Notes: a model not told the origin generated them from the letters alone. A stretch of 64,000 bases of DNA from CAVQCT01 sp964520865 (GCA_964520865.1 CAZFOY010000012.1:3961-67960), one strand, 5' to 3'; shown: positions 44,217-53,839, numbered from the stretch's first letter. Numbers and translations: made by a program.

Positions 44217-44499
44217 TTTGAACTTCCGTCTCTGTGGTATCGGTTGGCGGCCGTCGTCCTGGTTTCTATCGGTTATCCGGCCGAATTTGCCAAGTGCCTC
44301 AAAATCAAATGTTAAATGCCTCTGGGCAAGCGATTTCCGGTGACAGAATCGGTCGAACCGTGGCTTCGCCGAGCAAGGGGCTCAAGATATTTTGCTCTCC
44401 CTGCTCGTTAGGATAAATTTCTTGCTTTTCTCGAAATTTCCTGCATCATTTTATGGGTAAATTGATCCGATATATACATAGGAAAGGACTGTTTTTCAT

Positions 44500-44823
44500 A
44501 TGCTTACGGTAACTGATAGCGCCAAAACAGAATTAACCAAGCTGCTTGGTTCGGCTACGGCTCAGAACAAGCAATTAATCATCTATTTCCAGGGATATGG
44601 CTGAGGGGGTCCCTCATTGGGAATGGCTCTGGAAGAGTCAGTGGACGGAATGGAAATGCTTGAGTCGAACGGGATATCAGCCTATCTCGATTCGGGTCTC
44701 AAGAATCTGATAAAGAACCTGGGACGCATAACGATAGACTTCATCACGACGCCTTATGGCGCCTCGGGTTATTCAGTGACTGTCGGAGACAAGAACTGCT
44801 CAAGCGGAGGCTGTAGCTGCTAA
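44500..44823 (+). CDS. Predicted HesB/IscA-like selenoprotein (in-frame TGA read as Sec)
   Basis: From the ATG at 44500 the frame has one TGA (codon 35, 44602-44604) and a TAA at 44821-44823, giving 107 residues. The N-part MLTVTDSAKTELTKLLGS and LIIYFQGYG, then TGA, then GGPSLGMALEE, follow the A-type/HesB fold. Selenocysteine at G-U-GGP is the known arrangement in HesB-like selenoproteins. The C-terminus KNCSSGGCSC retains the Cys-rich tail. A 7-bp hairpin with a GGA loop starts 19 nt after the TGA. GGAAAGGA upstream is the ribosome binding site and a strong terminator follows. The frame on either side of the TGA is homologous to one family, so splitting it into two genes is not reasonable. 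Its precise role in Fe-S or metal handling is unknown. Confidence 0.88.
44624..44640 (+). promoter_or_regulatory. Bacterial SECIS-like hairpin of the HesB-like selenoprotein
   Basis: TGGCTCT (44624-44630), loop GGA (44631-44633), AGAGTCA (44634-44640): seven pairs with one G-T. The loop begins 26 nt after the TGA and starts with G, within the usual limits for bacterial SECIS elements. Confidence 0.65.
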
Positions 44824-44848
44824 TTCTGCCGGCCTAAAATCGGACATG

Positions 44849-44877
44849 AAAGGTCGCCAAAACCTGGCGACCTTTTT
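44849..44877 (+). terminator. Intrinsic terminator of the HesB-like selenoprotein gene
   Basis: AAAGGTCGCCA, loop AAACC, TGGCGACCTTT, with T to 44877. Confidence 0.92.
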
Positions 44878-45186
44878 CTGTAAGTGGACGAACCGCTCGA
44901 CAAAAGTTTGCTTCCGTGTTATCATAGAAATTATCACTCGACGAAATCGCTGCGATTGCCAACCATAAATCTTTTGCCGTCTTACGCCATGGTAGAAATC
45001 AGCCAAATGTGAACGATTTCACGTAATTTTGGCATTTCCAAGGATTATCGAAGCCAAAAATCAGGGATTCCCTGATTGTCATAGAAGAGCTACGTAGATT
45101 TCTTTGTCTATGACCGGATTTCGACTTGATTCTCTTTGTCCCGGCGGGACTTGGAGGCAAAACTAAACATCCTTGAGGAGATGAAA
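44878..45186. other. 309-bp intergenic region before gdhA
   Basis: No gene is visible. It holds a CRP-like palindrome (45008-45023) and an inverted repeat AATCAGGG-ATT-CCCTGATT (45059-45077). A small GTCCC-GGC-GGGAC hairpin lies near 45139. GAGGAG just before the gdhA start is the ribosome binding site. I could not place a confident -35/-10 pair. Confidence 0.6.
45008..45023. promoter_or_regulatory. CRP/FNR-family-like binding site upstream of gdhA
   Basis: TGTGA-ACGATT-TCACG has two half-sites in the CRP spacing (TGTGA-N6-TCACA consensus), with one mismatch, and AAA/AAT flanks. It is about 165 bp upstream of the gdhA start. No CRP-family gene is in the window. Confidence 0.45.
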
Positions 45187-46530
45187 ATGTCAAACTTCGT
45201 TGACACAATCATGGCAAATGTGAAAGCCAAGAACCCGGCACAACCGGAGTTCCATCAGGCAGTGCAAGAAGTCGTAGAATCACTTGCCCCAGTTATTGAA
45301 AGACATCCCGAATATAAGGAAGCCAGAATTCTTGAGAGAATCATCGAGCCGGAGCGCCAGCTGATGTTCCGGGTGCCGTGGGTCGATGACAAGGGCAAAG
45401 TTCAGATCAACCGCGGTTTCCGCGTTGAGTTCAACAGCGCAATCGGCCCGTACAAAGGCGGCCTGCGTTTCCACCCGAGTGTCAATCTGGGTATTCTGAA
45501 GTTCCTCGGATTCGAACAGGTCTTCAAAAATTCGCTGACTACGCTTCCGATGGGCGGCGGCAAAGGCGGTTCCGATTTCGATCCTAAAGGGAAATCAGAC
45601 AATGAGGTCATGGCTTTCTGCCAGGCGTTCATGAGCGAACTTTTCCGTCACATCGGCCCGAATACCGACGTGCCGGCCGGCGACATCGGTGTCGGTGGTC
45701 GTGAGATCGGCTACCTGTTCGGTCAGTACAAGAAACTCCGCAACGCGTTTGAAGGCGTATTGACGGGTAAAGGTCTCAACTGGGGTGGCAGCTTGATTCG
45801 TCCGGAAGCCACCGGTTACGGATGCGTCTATTTCGCCGAAGAAATGTTGAAGACCCAGGGCAAGTCGTTCAGCGGAATGAAAGTGGCCGTGTCCGGCTCG
45901 GGTAACGTTGCCCAGTATGCCTGCGAGAAGGTTAATCAGCTCGGCGGTAAGGTAGTCACCATGTCCGACTCTTCCGGCTACATCGTCGACGAAGACGGTA
46001 TTTCCGGCGACAAGTGGGACTTCGTCATGGAGCTCAAGAATATCCGTCGCGGACGGATCAAAGAATACGCCGACAAGTTCAAAGGCGCGAAGTATTTCGA
46101 AGGTACTGGTGTGTGGAACGTCAAAGTCGACGTCGCCCTCCCCTGCGCTACCCAGAACGAACTGAACGGCAAAGACGCCGAGACGCTTGTGAAGAACGGC
46201 TGTCTCTGCGTATCCGAAGGTGCGAACATGCCGACGACTCCGGAAGGTGCCGATGTATTCGTGAAGTCCAAAGTGCTGTTCGGTCCCGGCAAGGCTGCCA
46301 ACGCCGGCGGCGTGGCTGTCTCCGGTCTCGAAATGTCCCAGAACAGCCAGCGGTTGTCCTGGACCCGCGAGGAAGTTGACAAGAAGCTGCACGGCATCAT
46401 GATTGCCATTCACACTTCGTGTATCGAAGCTTCGGAGCGTTATGGTACACCGGGCAACTATATCAACGGCGCCAACATCGCCGGCTTCCTGAAGGTGGCC
46501 AACGCGATGCTGGATCAGGGAGTTGTCTGA
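45187..46530 (+). CDS. gdhA: Glutamate dehydrogenase, hexameric NADP-type
   Basis: The ATG at 45187 (MSNFVDTIMANVKAKNPAQP) is used because GAGGAG lies 6 nt upstream; another ATG two codons earlier is too close to it. The length of 447 residues is typical. Substrate-binding and catalytic sites are seen in GPYKGGLRFHPSVNLGILKF, LPMGGGKGGSDFDPKGKSD and DVPAGDIGVGGREIGYLFGQ. The nucleotide loop is VAVSGSGNVAQYACEKV. It assimilates ammonium into 2-oxoglutarate with NADPH. A terminator follows. Confidence 0.96.
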   Translation: MSNFVDTIMANVKAKNPAQPEFHQAVQEVVESLAPVIERHPEYKEARILERIIEPERQLMFRVPWVDDKGKVQINRGFRVEFNSAIGPYKGGLRFHPSVNLGILKFLGFEQVFKNSLTTLPMGGGKGGSDFDPKGKSDNEVMAFCQAFMSELFRHIGPNTDVPAGDIGVGGREIGYLFGQYKKLRNAFEGVLTGKGLNWGGSLIRPEATGYGCVYFAEEMLKTQGKSFSGMKVAVSGSGNVAQYACEKVNQLGGKVVTMSDSSGYIVDEDGISGDKWDFVMELKNIRRGRIKEYADKFKGAKYFEGTGVWNVKVDVALPCATQNELNGKDAETLVKNGCLCVSEGANMPTTPEGADVFVKSKVLFGPGKAANAGGVAVSGLEMSQNSQRLSWTREEVDKKLHGIMIAIHTSCIEASERYGTPGNYINGANIAGFLKVANAMLDQGVV

Positions 46531-46560
46531 GCAACCCCGACGACCGGTTTCAAATCGAGA

Positions 46561-46583
46561 GGCGGGGACTTCCCCGCCTTTTT
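46561..46583 (+). terminator. Intrinsic terminator of gdhA
   Basis: GGCGGGGA (46561-46568), loop CT, TCCCCGCC (46571-46578), then five T. Confidence 0.92.
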
Positions 46584-46640
46584 ATTTGATTCACAATATG
46601 CACCTGCGTTAACTTGTCGATTGGGAGCGAGAAAGCGGCG

Positions 46641-49598
46641 ATGGTTGACAAACTGAACATAGAGAAATTCGAGTCGAAATTCGGGAAGTTCGACAGCCTG
46701 ATGCGATTCCGCGTCAAGCATATCCTGCTGGTGGCAAGTTCGTATGATGCCTACGTCCTTGAAGAGGACGGCAAGCTTACCGATCTGATCTACAACGAAT
46801 ATCTCGAATTAAACCTCACCGTCAGCCCCAACGTTCGCCGCGCCTCCACGGCGCAGGAAGCACTCGATATCCTCGAGTCGCAGGAAATCGACATGGTCCT
46901 CATCTTCAAACGGGTGAGCGACATCAACGTGGTTTCTTTCGGCAAGGCCGTGAAGGATATCTATCCCGAGCTTCCCGTCATCCTTCTCGCCTATCACGAG
47001 CGCGAGTTGGAACGGATGCTGGCGGAAAAGAACGGCCATTCGATCGACGATATATTCGTATGGACCGGCGATGCCTCGATCCTGCTGTCGATTATCAAGC
47101 TGGTCGAGGATCGGTTCAACGTGGACAGCGACACAGAACTTGTCGGCGTACGGGTGATTATTATCGTCGAGGACTCGGTAAAATTCTATTCATCGTACCT
47201 TCCGCTGCTCTACAGCGAAATCATGCGTCAGACCCGCGACCTGATGACCGAAGGTCTGAACATTTCCGATAAGATTCTCCGTATGAGGGCTCGTCCCAAG
47301 ATCCTGCTCACTCACACCTACGAACAGGCCTGCGAGACGTACCGCAAATATCGTAAGTACCTCCTCGCGGTCATTTCCGATTTCAGCTTCGACGTCGACG
47401 GCAAGGAACGCGCGGATGCCGGGCTTAAGCTGGTCGATACGATCCGGTCCGAAATCCCCGATCTCCCGATCCTGATGCAGTCATCGGACGAAAGCAACGC
47501 CCTGGTCGCCGAAGAACATAAAGTCGGATTTCTGTCGAAACGATCGCAGACGCTCTACTCCGAACTGAGCAGCTTTGTGGCCTCCCGATTCGGATTCGGC
47601 GATTTCGTTTTCACCGATCCGGATACCGGCGCCCCGATGGCGTCGGCAAGCGATTTCAGGTCACTTGAGAAATGCATCCGGAATATCGATGAACGGTCGC
47701 TTATCTACCATGCGAACAGGAATCACTTCTCCAACTGGCTGATGGCCCGGACCGAGTTCGATCTGGCCAGCAAACTTCGACCGGTAAAAGTATCTGAGTT
47801 CAAAGACGCCGCGTCGCTGAGGAAGTACCTCATCGACACCATTCGCGATTTTCGCCATGAGAAACAGGAAGGAGTCATTTCCGACTTTGCGAGAAAGCAG
47901 TTCGACCTGCAATCCGATTTCGCCCGAATCGGCGGTGGATCGCTTGGAGGAAAAGGTCGCGGTCTCGCCTTTGTCAACGCCTTGCTCAGCCAGCACAAGC
48001 TCTACAACAAATTTCCCGGCGTGCAAATCACCGTCCCGACTTCGATCATCGTTGGAACCGACGTCTTCGACGAATTCATAAGAAGCAACGAACTGCTTCA
48101 GGTCGGCTTGAGTGACCGACCGGATGATGAAATCATCGCTGCCTTCGAGAAGGCAAAGTTTTCTAAAGACATTCTATCGGATCTTGATGCGCTACTGACC
48201 GTGGTAAAATATCCGATCGCTGTCCGGTCCTCATCGATGCTCGAGGACTCGCATCTTCAGACGTTCGCGGGGGTCTATGAAACACATATGCTGCCGAACA
48301 ACCACAGCAATCGAAAGGTGCGCCGCCAACAACTCGAAGATGCGATCAAGATGATTTATGCTTCGACCTTTCTTAAGAATGCCAAGGCATATCACGAGGC
48401 ATCGGGCAATCGCGTCGAAGAAGAAAAGATGGCCGTCATCATCCAGCAGGCGGTGGGCTCACAGCACGATCGGGTCTTTTATCCGAGCTTTTCCGGCGTT
48501 GCCCTGTCGTACAACTACTACTCGCTCGATCACGGTGGGCATGAAGACGGCGTGGTTTATGTTGCCCTCGGATTCGGGAAGACGATTGTCGAGGGCATGA
48601 ACTGCCTTCGCTTCTCCCCCAGCTATCCCGACAAACTGCCGCAATTCTCTACCGTGAAAGACATGCTCAAGAACTCTCAACATGAGTTTTTTGCCATAGA
48701 CCTCTCACATCCCGGCGCCCCTTTGAAACACGACGCTTATGACGGGCTGATACGATTATCCGTAACTCACGCCGAAGCAGACGGCACCCTTGCTCCAATC
48801 TGCTCGACCTATTCAGCCGAGAACAATCGGGTGTACGACGGGAGTTCTCAGAAGGGATCGCGAATTATTTCCTTCGCCCCTATTCTCAAATCCAAGACAT
48901 TCCCTCTGCCGGAGATCACCAAATTTCTACTGCAGCTCGGCAGCGAAGGGCTGAATTGCCCGGTCGAGATCGAATTTGCCGTGTCCCTCAGTCCGGACAA
49001 GAGCAGCGTGGACAGATTTTATTTTCTGCAGATTCGCCCGATGATCAAGGAGGCGCTCTTTGAGACGGTGGATCTTTCATCGGTAGACGCGAACCGGGTG
49101 ATAGCGAGAAGTGACAAGACGCTCGGGAATATGCGCTCCTCTGCCATATCGGATGTGATTCTTGTCAGGCCGGACGCGTTCGATCGCAACAAGACGGTCG
49201 AGATTGCACAACAGGTAGGCACGCTTAACCAAGAGCTTAAAGAAGAGGGTCGGCAGTACCTTCTGATCGGACCGGGACGCTGGGGAACGACCGAACGATG
49301 GCTCGGCATCCCGGTTGCTTGGAAACAGATATCCGAGGCGAAAGTGATCATGGAGGCAGCCTACGGCGACTTCGCGCCCGATCCTTCGTTCGGTACGCAT
49401 TTCTTTCAAAATCTCACCTCATTCCAGATTGGCTACTTCACAGTGAATCCGAACAAGAGCAACGGGTCCGTCAATTTCGACTGGCTGCTCGGACAGTCGG
49501 TTGAGAAGAGCACCGATTACATTTCGCATATCAGGCTGAAACGGCCGCTGGAAATTCTCATTGACGGTCGGGTCGGCAAAGGTGTTATTGCACGTTAG
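46641..49598 (+). CDS. Receiver-like domains fused to a PEP/pyruvate-binding (PPDK N-type) domain
   Basis: The ATG at 46641 (MVDKLNIEKFESKF) gives 985 residues; a TTG nine codons upstream is possible. The first ~120 residues look like a receiver fold (HILLVASSYDAYVLEEDGK, DMVLIFKRVSDINVVSFGK). A second receiver-like unit follows (VIIIVEDSVKFYSSYLPLL, LLAVISDFSFDVDGKERAD, DLPILMQSSDE). From about 425 to 800 comes a PEP/pyruvate-binding ATP-grasp domain: GGGSLGGKGRGLAFVNALL, YPIAVRSSSMLEDSHLQTFA, and EIEFAVSLSPDKSSVDRFYF with LQIRP. The phosphohistidine swivel and PEP-utilising TIM-barrel domains of PEP synthase are missing, so normal PEP synthesis by this chain alone is unlikely. The C-terminal ~150 residues include LIGPGRWGTTERWLGIPVAW and are unassigned. 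It may phosphorylate or bind an unknown partner. Confidence 0.75.
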   Translation: MVDKLNIEKFESKFGKFDSLMRFRVKHILLVASSYDAYVLEEDGKLTDLIYNEYLELNLTVSPNVRRASTAQEALDILESQEIDMVLIFKRVSDINVVSFGKAVKDIYPELPVILLAYHERELERMLAEKNGHSIDDIFVWTGDASILLSIIKLVEDRFNVDSDTELVGVRVIIIVEDSVKFYSSYLPLLYSEIMRQTRDLMTEGLNISDKILRMRARPKILLTHTYEQACETYRKYRKYLLAVISDFSFDVDGKERADAGLKLVDTIRSEIPDLPILMQSSDESNALVAEEHKVGFLSKRSQTLYSELSSFVASRFGFGDFVFTDPDTGAPMASASDFRSLEKCIRNIDERSLIYHANRNHFSNWLMARTEFDLASKLRPVKVSEFKDAASLRKYLIDTIRDFRHEKQEGVISDFARKQFDLQSDFARIGGGSLGGKGRGLAFVNALLSQHKLYNKFPGVQITVPTSIIVGTDVFDEFIRSNELLQVGLSDRPDDEIIAAFEKAKFSKDILSDLDALLTVVKYPIAVRSSSMLEDSHLQTFAGVYETHMLPNNHSNRKVRRQQLEDAIKMIYASTFLKNAKAYHEASGNRVEEEKMAVIIQQAVGSQHDRVFYPSFSGVALSYNYYSLDHGGHEDGVVYVALGFGKTIVEGMNCLRFSPSYPDKLPQFSTVKDMLKNSQHEFFAIDLSHPGAPLKHDAYDGLIRLSVTHAEADGTLAPICSTYSAENNRVYDGSSQKGSRIISFAPILKSKTFPLPEITKFLLQLGSEGLNCPVEIEFAVSLSPDKSSVDRFYFLQIRPMIKEALFETVDLSSVDANRVIARSDKTLGNMRSSAISDVILVRPDAFDRNKTVEIAQQVGTLNQELKEEGRQYLLIGPGRWGTTERWLGIPVAWKQISEAKVIMEAAYGDFAPDPSFGTHFFQNLTSFQIGYFTVNPNKSNGSVNFDWLLGQSVEKSTDYISHIRLKRPLEILIDGRVGKGVIAR

Positions 49599-49696
49599 AT
49601 AAGCTATTTCGTCCGGAGTATAGATTCATTCGAACGAATTGACATCCGTGTAATTCACCTGATTCCGATCAACTCATCCTGAGCGAGAGGCGCTTT

Positions 49697-52261
49697 GTGA
49701 AGAGCTCACGAGCTCATAGAAAGCTGCTGTGCCCGTTGAGTCTATTTATGGTCTTGGCAGCAATCGCATGGTCCGGACGGGGATGGTGCCGCCCATATCA
49801 GGCCGGCAAGGCTGCGTTTGTCCCCGGCGACTCAATCTTCTGCCTCCCGACGCACTACGTCAACAGAGTAAACATGTCGGTGAACGGTCTCGGATTCGGC
49901 AGCTACGGCGGTTATCTGGCCTGTTACTCGACCGAGTACGCCCCCGTCGGAGTGATCTACCCGACTTCCTCAGGTATCACCTACATGTCCGGCTCCATTT
50001 CAGTCGGCGGTGTTCTCAACGGAGACTCTCTGGTATCGCAAGACTATTGGGCGGAGTTTATGCCCACGAAAACAACCATGATGCGCACTATCAACGAGCG
50101 GCTTCCCTATTTCAGTCCGCTCGCCGTCTCGGAGCAGGATATAATCAACGATATGTCTGACACCTCCTGGTATGATATCATCTGGCAACTTCCTCCTGAC
50201 AATCGGCCGCCTAAACCGCTTCATATCGAAGTAGTGCAGTCTTCGTACGCCTGGTCCTACCAGTATGCCGGTGACTTCATTCTCTTCAAGCTGCAGATTC
50301 GTAATATCGGGACCAAATCAATACACCAGGTTTACGTCGGGCTGATGGTCGAGCCGGACGCTCGTTATGGTCCGGGGCATGACACCTGCTGCTACGATGA
50401 CATCGGCGGTTTTCTTCCTGCATACGAAGCCTCGGTCGGATGTGATCGGATCGACACTGTCAATATCATGTGGGGGGCGGACAACGATGGAGATCCTATC
50501 AACGGAGCTTTTCTGGAGAAACCTACCTATGTAAACGGAAAGCTGCAGAACTCCGTAACCGGCGTGACCGGAGTCATGTTTCTTGACTGGCCGCACAGTA
50601 TCGATGTCCATCCGCACTTATCCTACAACTGGTGGTACGGTTGGGCTCCGACTCTGCCGGCCGAAGACGATTTCATGCCGCAGCACAAGGACAACTTCCG
50701 GTCGTGGAGCCGGCCGTTTACCGACAAACTGTACTACTACACGATGGCGAACGGGGAAATCGACTACAACCAGATATATGCCGCGACCAAGTTGCCATCC
50801 GACCCGATATGGACAGTGCCACGCGAAGAAATTGGCAAGAGGATCGCAGGCGGGAGCTGGAGTATGTCGCACATGCTCTCACTTGGACCGTTCGAACTGC
50901 CTCCCGGAGACGTGCTGGAAATTCCCTTCGCGTACGTCGGTGGTGAGCATTTCCATCACGATCCTTCGAACGGCGAGAACCTTCCTTACAATCCGGCCGG
51001 GTACTATCGGAAACTCGATTTCTCCGATCTGGTGAAAAACTCTCAATGGGCGCGATGGATCTACGACACGCCCGGATTCGACACTAATTCCGACGGTTAT
51101 GCAGGGGAATATGATATCTGTCCGTACGATTCGGAGTATGTCGACGGACATTGGGAGATTACGGGAGCCGACACCGTTTACTACAAAGGGGATGGGGTTC
51201 CGGACTGGAAAGCGTCGGGGCCACCGCCTGCTCCGTTTGTAGCTATTCGGCCAATCGTAGGCGGGCTGCATGTGAGGTTCAACGGCAGCAGATCAGAAAC
51301 TGAGAAAGACATTTTCAGTAAGATTGTCGATTTCGAAGGGTATCGCGTCTATATGGGTCGGGACGATCGACCCGCCAGCTTCAGCCTCATGGCTTCCTAC
51401 GACAAACGGAATTACGACAAGTACATGTACGATGATAATCGAGGCGGCTTCGTCATAAGAGATATTCCATTCACTCTAGACAGTCTTCGATGCCTCTACG
51501 GAAAGGGACCCGATCCGTGTAGCGATACAACATTTGACCCGCTTATCTATACCCGGACCTATCCGTTTCACCCGACCCAGTATCCTGATTCAATGCTATT
51601 CTTCTTGCCCCATGACAACAACACCTCCGAGTTCGGTAAGACCACGCCGATTCGAAAAGTCTATCCGAACGAACCCGACCCGCGCACGTTGCCTTTTGAC
51701 TCCCTGACCTCGGACAGGTATACACCTGAAGGGAATTTCAAGTACTTCGAATACGAAATGGACATCACCACTCTGCTCCCCACGGTCCCTTACTGGATAA
51801 GCGTAACGGCATTTGATTTCGGTTCGCCGGCGTCCAACCTCGGTCCGCTCGAAAGTTCGATCGTAAACAATGCTGTCAGTGGATTTCCTTACGGTTCTGA
51901 AGACGAGCTTCCCGGAGGTTCGCACAAGATCTACGTTTATCCCAATCCGTACCGGGCTGAAGCGGGGTACCGATCACAGGGGTACGAGGGACGGACGCGG
52001 CAGGATCGACCGGACAACCGCGTGAGAGCACTCAATTTTGCCAACCTCCCGCCGAGGTGCACAATCAGCATATACACGCTCGATGGTGATCTGGTACGCA
52101 GAATCGAGCATGACGTGCCTTCGAACGATGCCAACTCAACTCATGACAGCTGGGACCTGATCACGCGCAACACCGAAATGGTCGTTAGCGGATTGTACTA
52201 CTGGGTGGTAGAGTCACCCGATGGCGCAACGCAAATCGGAAAATTCGTGGTCATCATGTAG
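49697..52261 (+). CDS. Large secreted protein with type-IX-like C-terminal sorting module
   Basis: The start codon is GTG at 49697, behind GAGAGG, and gives 854 residues. The N-terminus is an export signal (about 1-31). The main body is beta-rich with no motif that I recognise. A DTNSDGYAGEYDICPYDSEY stretch looks like a calcium loop. The last ~110 residues start KIYVYPNPYRAEAG, then LNFANLPPRCTISIYTLDGD, end in SGLYYWVVESPDGATQIGKF and close VVIM. This resembles the C-terminal secretion/sorting domain of FCB secretion systems and the FlgD-like Ig module. The body may be a surface or matrix protein. Confidence 0.72.
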   Translation: MKSSRAHRKLLCPLSLFMVLAAIAWSGRGWCRPYQAGKAAFVPGDSIFCLPTHYVNRVNMSVNGLGFGSYGGYLACYSTEYAPVGVIYPTSSGITYMSGSISVGGVLNGDSLVSQDYWAEFMPTKTTMMRTINERLPYFSPLAVSEQDIINDMSDTSWYDIIWQLPPDNRPPKPLHIEVVQSSYAWSYQYAGDFILFKLQIRNIGTKSIHQVYVGLMVEPDARYGPGHDTCCYDDIGGFLPAYEASVGCDRIDTVNIMWGADNDGDPINGAFLEKPTYVNGKLQNSVTGVTGVMFLDWPHSIDVHPHLSYNWWYGWAPTLPAEDDFMPQHKDNFRSWSRPFTDKLYYYTMANGEIDYNQIYAATKLPSDPIWTVPREEIGKRIAGGSWSMSHMLSLGPFELPPGDVLEIPFAYVGGEHFHHDPSNGENLPYNPAGYYRKLDFSDLVKNSQWARWIYDTPGFDTNSDGYAGEYDICPYDSEYVDGHWEITGADTVYYKGDGVPDWKASGPPPAPFVAIRPIVGGLHVRFNGSRSETEKDIFSKIVDFEGYRVYMGRDDRPASFSLMASYDKRNYDKYMYDDNRGGFVIRDIPFTLDSLRCLYGKGPDPCSDTTFDPLIYTRTYPFHPTQYPDSMLFFLPHDNNTSEFGKTTPIRKVYPNEPDPRTLPFDSLTSDRYTPEGNFKYFEYEMDITTLLPTVPYWISVTAFDFGSPASNLGPLESSIVNNAVSGFPYGSEDELPGGSHKIYVYPNPYRAEAGYRSQGYEGRTRQDRPDNRVRALNFANLPPRCTISIYTLDGDLVRRIEHDVPSNDANSTHDSWDLITRNTEMVVSGLYYWVVESPDGATQIGKFVVIM

Positions 52262-52311
52262 AGTCAGATTGCGGGAAGGAAGTTAGTTCAGGCTGGTCAG
52301 AAGATATCGAG

Positions 52312-53778
52312 TCAGACCGTGCGGTTTCGCTTGAAGAGGATCAGAACGACGAGCACGAAACTCACTGACACGAACGCCAGTACGATTTGCAGCAACTCAG
52401 GGGTTGACAACTTGGCCTGAACCAGGACGGGCAGATATCTGAAGAGTGAGTTGAGCAGGATCGTGATTGGCAGAATGAATGAGAGTTTGCGTACTCCGGT
52501 CGCGAGAGCATACCCAATCAGAGCACCTGAAGCCGTTTGGAAAAGAATCGTAAATGCCCGCTCCAGCACACCTATACCGAACAACTGAGTCGAGTTGACG
52601 CCTGCAGCCAGATAACTCGCCTCGATAATTCCGAACCCCACTCCGAACATCGCGCCGAACACGATCGCCCTGTTTCGTTTGAAGGCACCGAATTTGACGA
52701 GACCAAACATCCCGCCTGCTTTGACCAGCTCCTGAACGATACCAACAACCAGAGCCGGGAAGATCCCCCAGAACAGAGGCGAAGCTCCGGCTATGACTTT
52801 TGGTGTAAACAGCTTTCGTACTATGATTAATTGCAGAGGGATCTGTGTGAAGATCATCAGAAAGTAAAGAATGCCCCCGACTACCAGGACTATGTAAGAG
52901 AGCGGGTTCTTGAATTCTCCGCCGATAAACAGCAACGCTGACAGCGCGCCGATAAATATGTAGATGAGATAGGCTTCAACCAACAGCCCGATCGAGCGTA
53001 CCGGTTTGTACGGCGGCGGCGCCTGTGCGGCCGGTTTGACAACATCAAGATAAATCTTAATATCCTGCGCCGGAATGACTGCCTTGATCAGCCGCTTGTC
53101 CGGAGTAAAATAAAGAAGCTTTTCCTGAGGTTCGCTCAGGTGAATGGCGAACGCCGAATCGAAAATTTCATTGTAGACCCGAAGATTCAGGAAGGCCACG
53201 ACATTCCCTTTGATGCGGGTGTAACTGAGGGATTGCGGTGAGAAGACACTGTCGACGAGGGTGTCCCCTACTTTGATATCGCGCATTGCGAGAAACATTT
53301 CGTATTGATCCATAAAGTTGGATTCGACCGCGAATCTCTGCTCCGGATAAGCGACTTTCTGCTGAATCTTCTCCCCGCCCCTGGTCGAATATCCGACTAT
53401 CTCATCGCCCGACCGTTGCAGGAATAATTGCTCGTTCTGATCGGAGATATTCAGTTTCATGTCATCCCCCAGATACGAACCGGACTCGGCGACCGTGCGT
53501 TGGTTGGTGATGTCCATCGTGAGGGGGGAACCGATCTTGTTGTAATCGAGCTTGAGAACCTCGTCAATTTCCACACCTTCGGTCCCATCGACCTCCGTCC
53601 GGGCCTTCACCGTCGAGACAAGATTCCCCACGGTTGAGTCTTTGGCCTCAAAAGTCCAGACGCGCATCTCCCCCAACGGACGGTACTGCTCGACCGATTC
53701 GCTCTTCTTAATAGCTCTCTGGGCCGCGGCAGGCAGAGCGAGAGCCAGAATGGTGAAGAAGATGATCCAGGTTTTCAT
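52312..53778 (-). CDS. Exported N-domain plus multispanning C-domain membrane protein
   Basis: The protein has 488 residues. It has a signal peptide (MKTWIIFFTILALALPAAAQ). A periplasmic soluble domain (about 21-245) has beta-strand periodicity and resembles DUF3108-like sequences only weakly. About seven membrane helices follow (250-480), with a conserved-looking FGVGFGIIEASYLAAG segment. That recalls YhfC/PrsW-type intramembrane proteases by position of the Glu, but I cannot confirm a metal site. It converges with the 49697 gene with no terminator between them. Confidence 0.6.
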   Translation of the reverse strand: MKTWIIFFTILALALPAAAQRAIKKSESVEQYRPLGEMRVWTFEAKDSTVGNLVSTVKARTEVDGTEGVEIDEVLKLDYNKIGSPLTMDITNQRTVAESGSYLGDDMKLNISDQNEQLFLQRSGDEIVGYSTRGGEKIQQKVAYPEQRFAVESNFMDQYEMFLAMRDIKVGDTLVDSVFSPQSLSYTRIKGNVVAFLNLRVYNEIFDSAFAIHLSEPQEKLLYFTPDKRLIKAVIPAQDIKIYLDVVKPAAQAPPPYKPVRSIGLLVEAYLIYIFIGALSALLFIGGEFKNPLSYIVLVVGGILYFLMIFTQIPLQLIIVRKLFTPKVIAGASPLFWGIFPALVVGIVQELVKAGGMFGLVKFGAFKRNRAIVFGAMFGVGFGIIEASYLAAGVNSTQLFGIGVLERAFTILFQTASGALIGYALATGVRKLSFILPITILLNSLFRYLPVLVQAKLSTPELLQIVLAFVSVSFVLVVLILFKRNRTV

Positions 53779-53839
53779 GACGATGACGTGAAGATAGGGA
53801 AATTGGAAATTTCGTCAACACAAAAGATCAGGGCTATTT

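Noticed and set aside
44617..44823. Separate 68-residue gene
   Set aside because: It is the C-terminal part of the HesB-like selenoprotein; the family N-terminus is upstream in the same frame.
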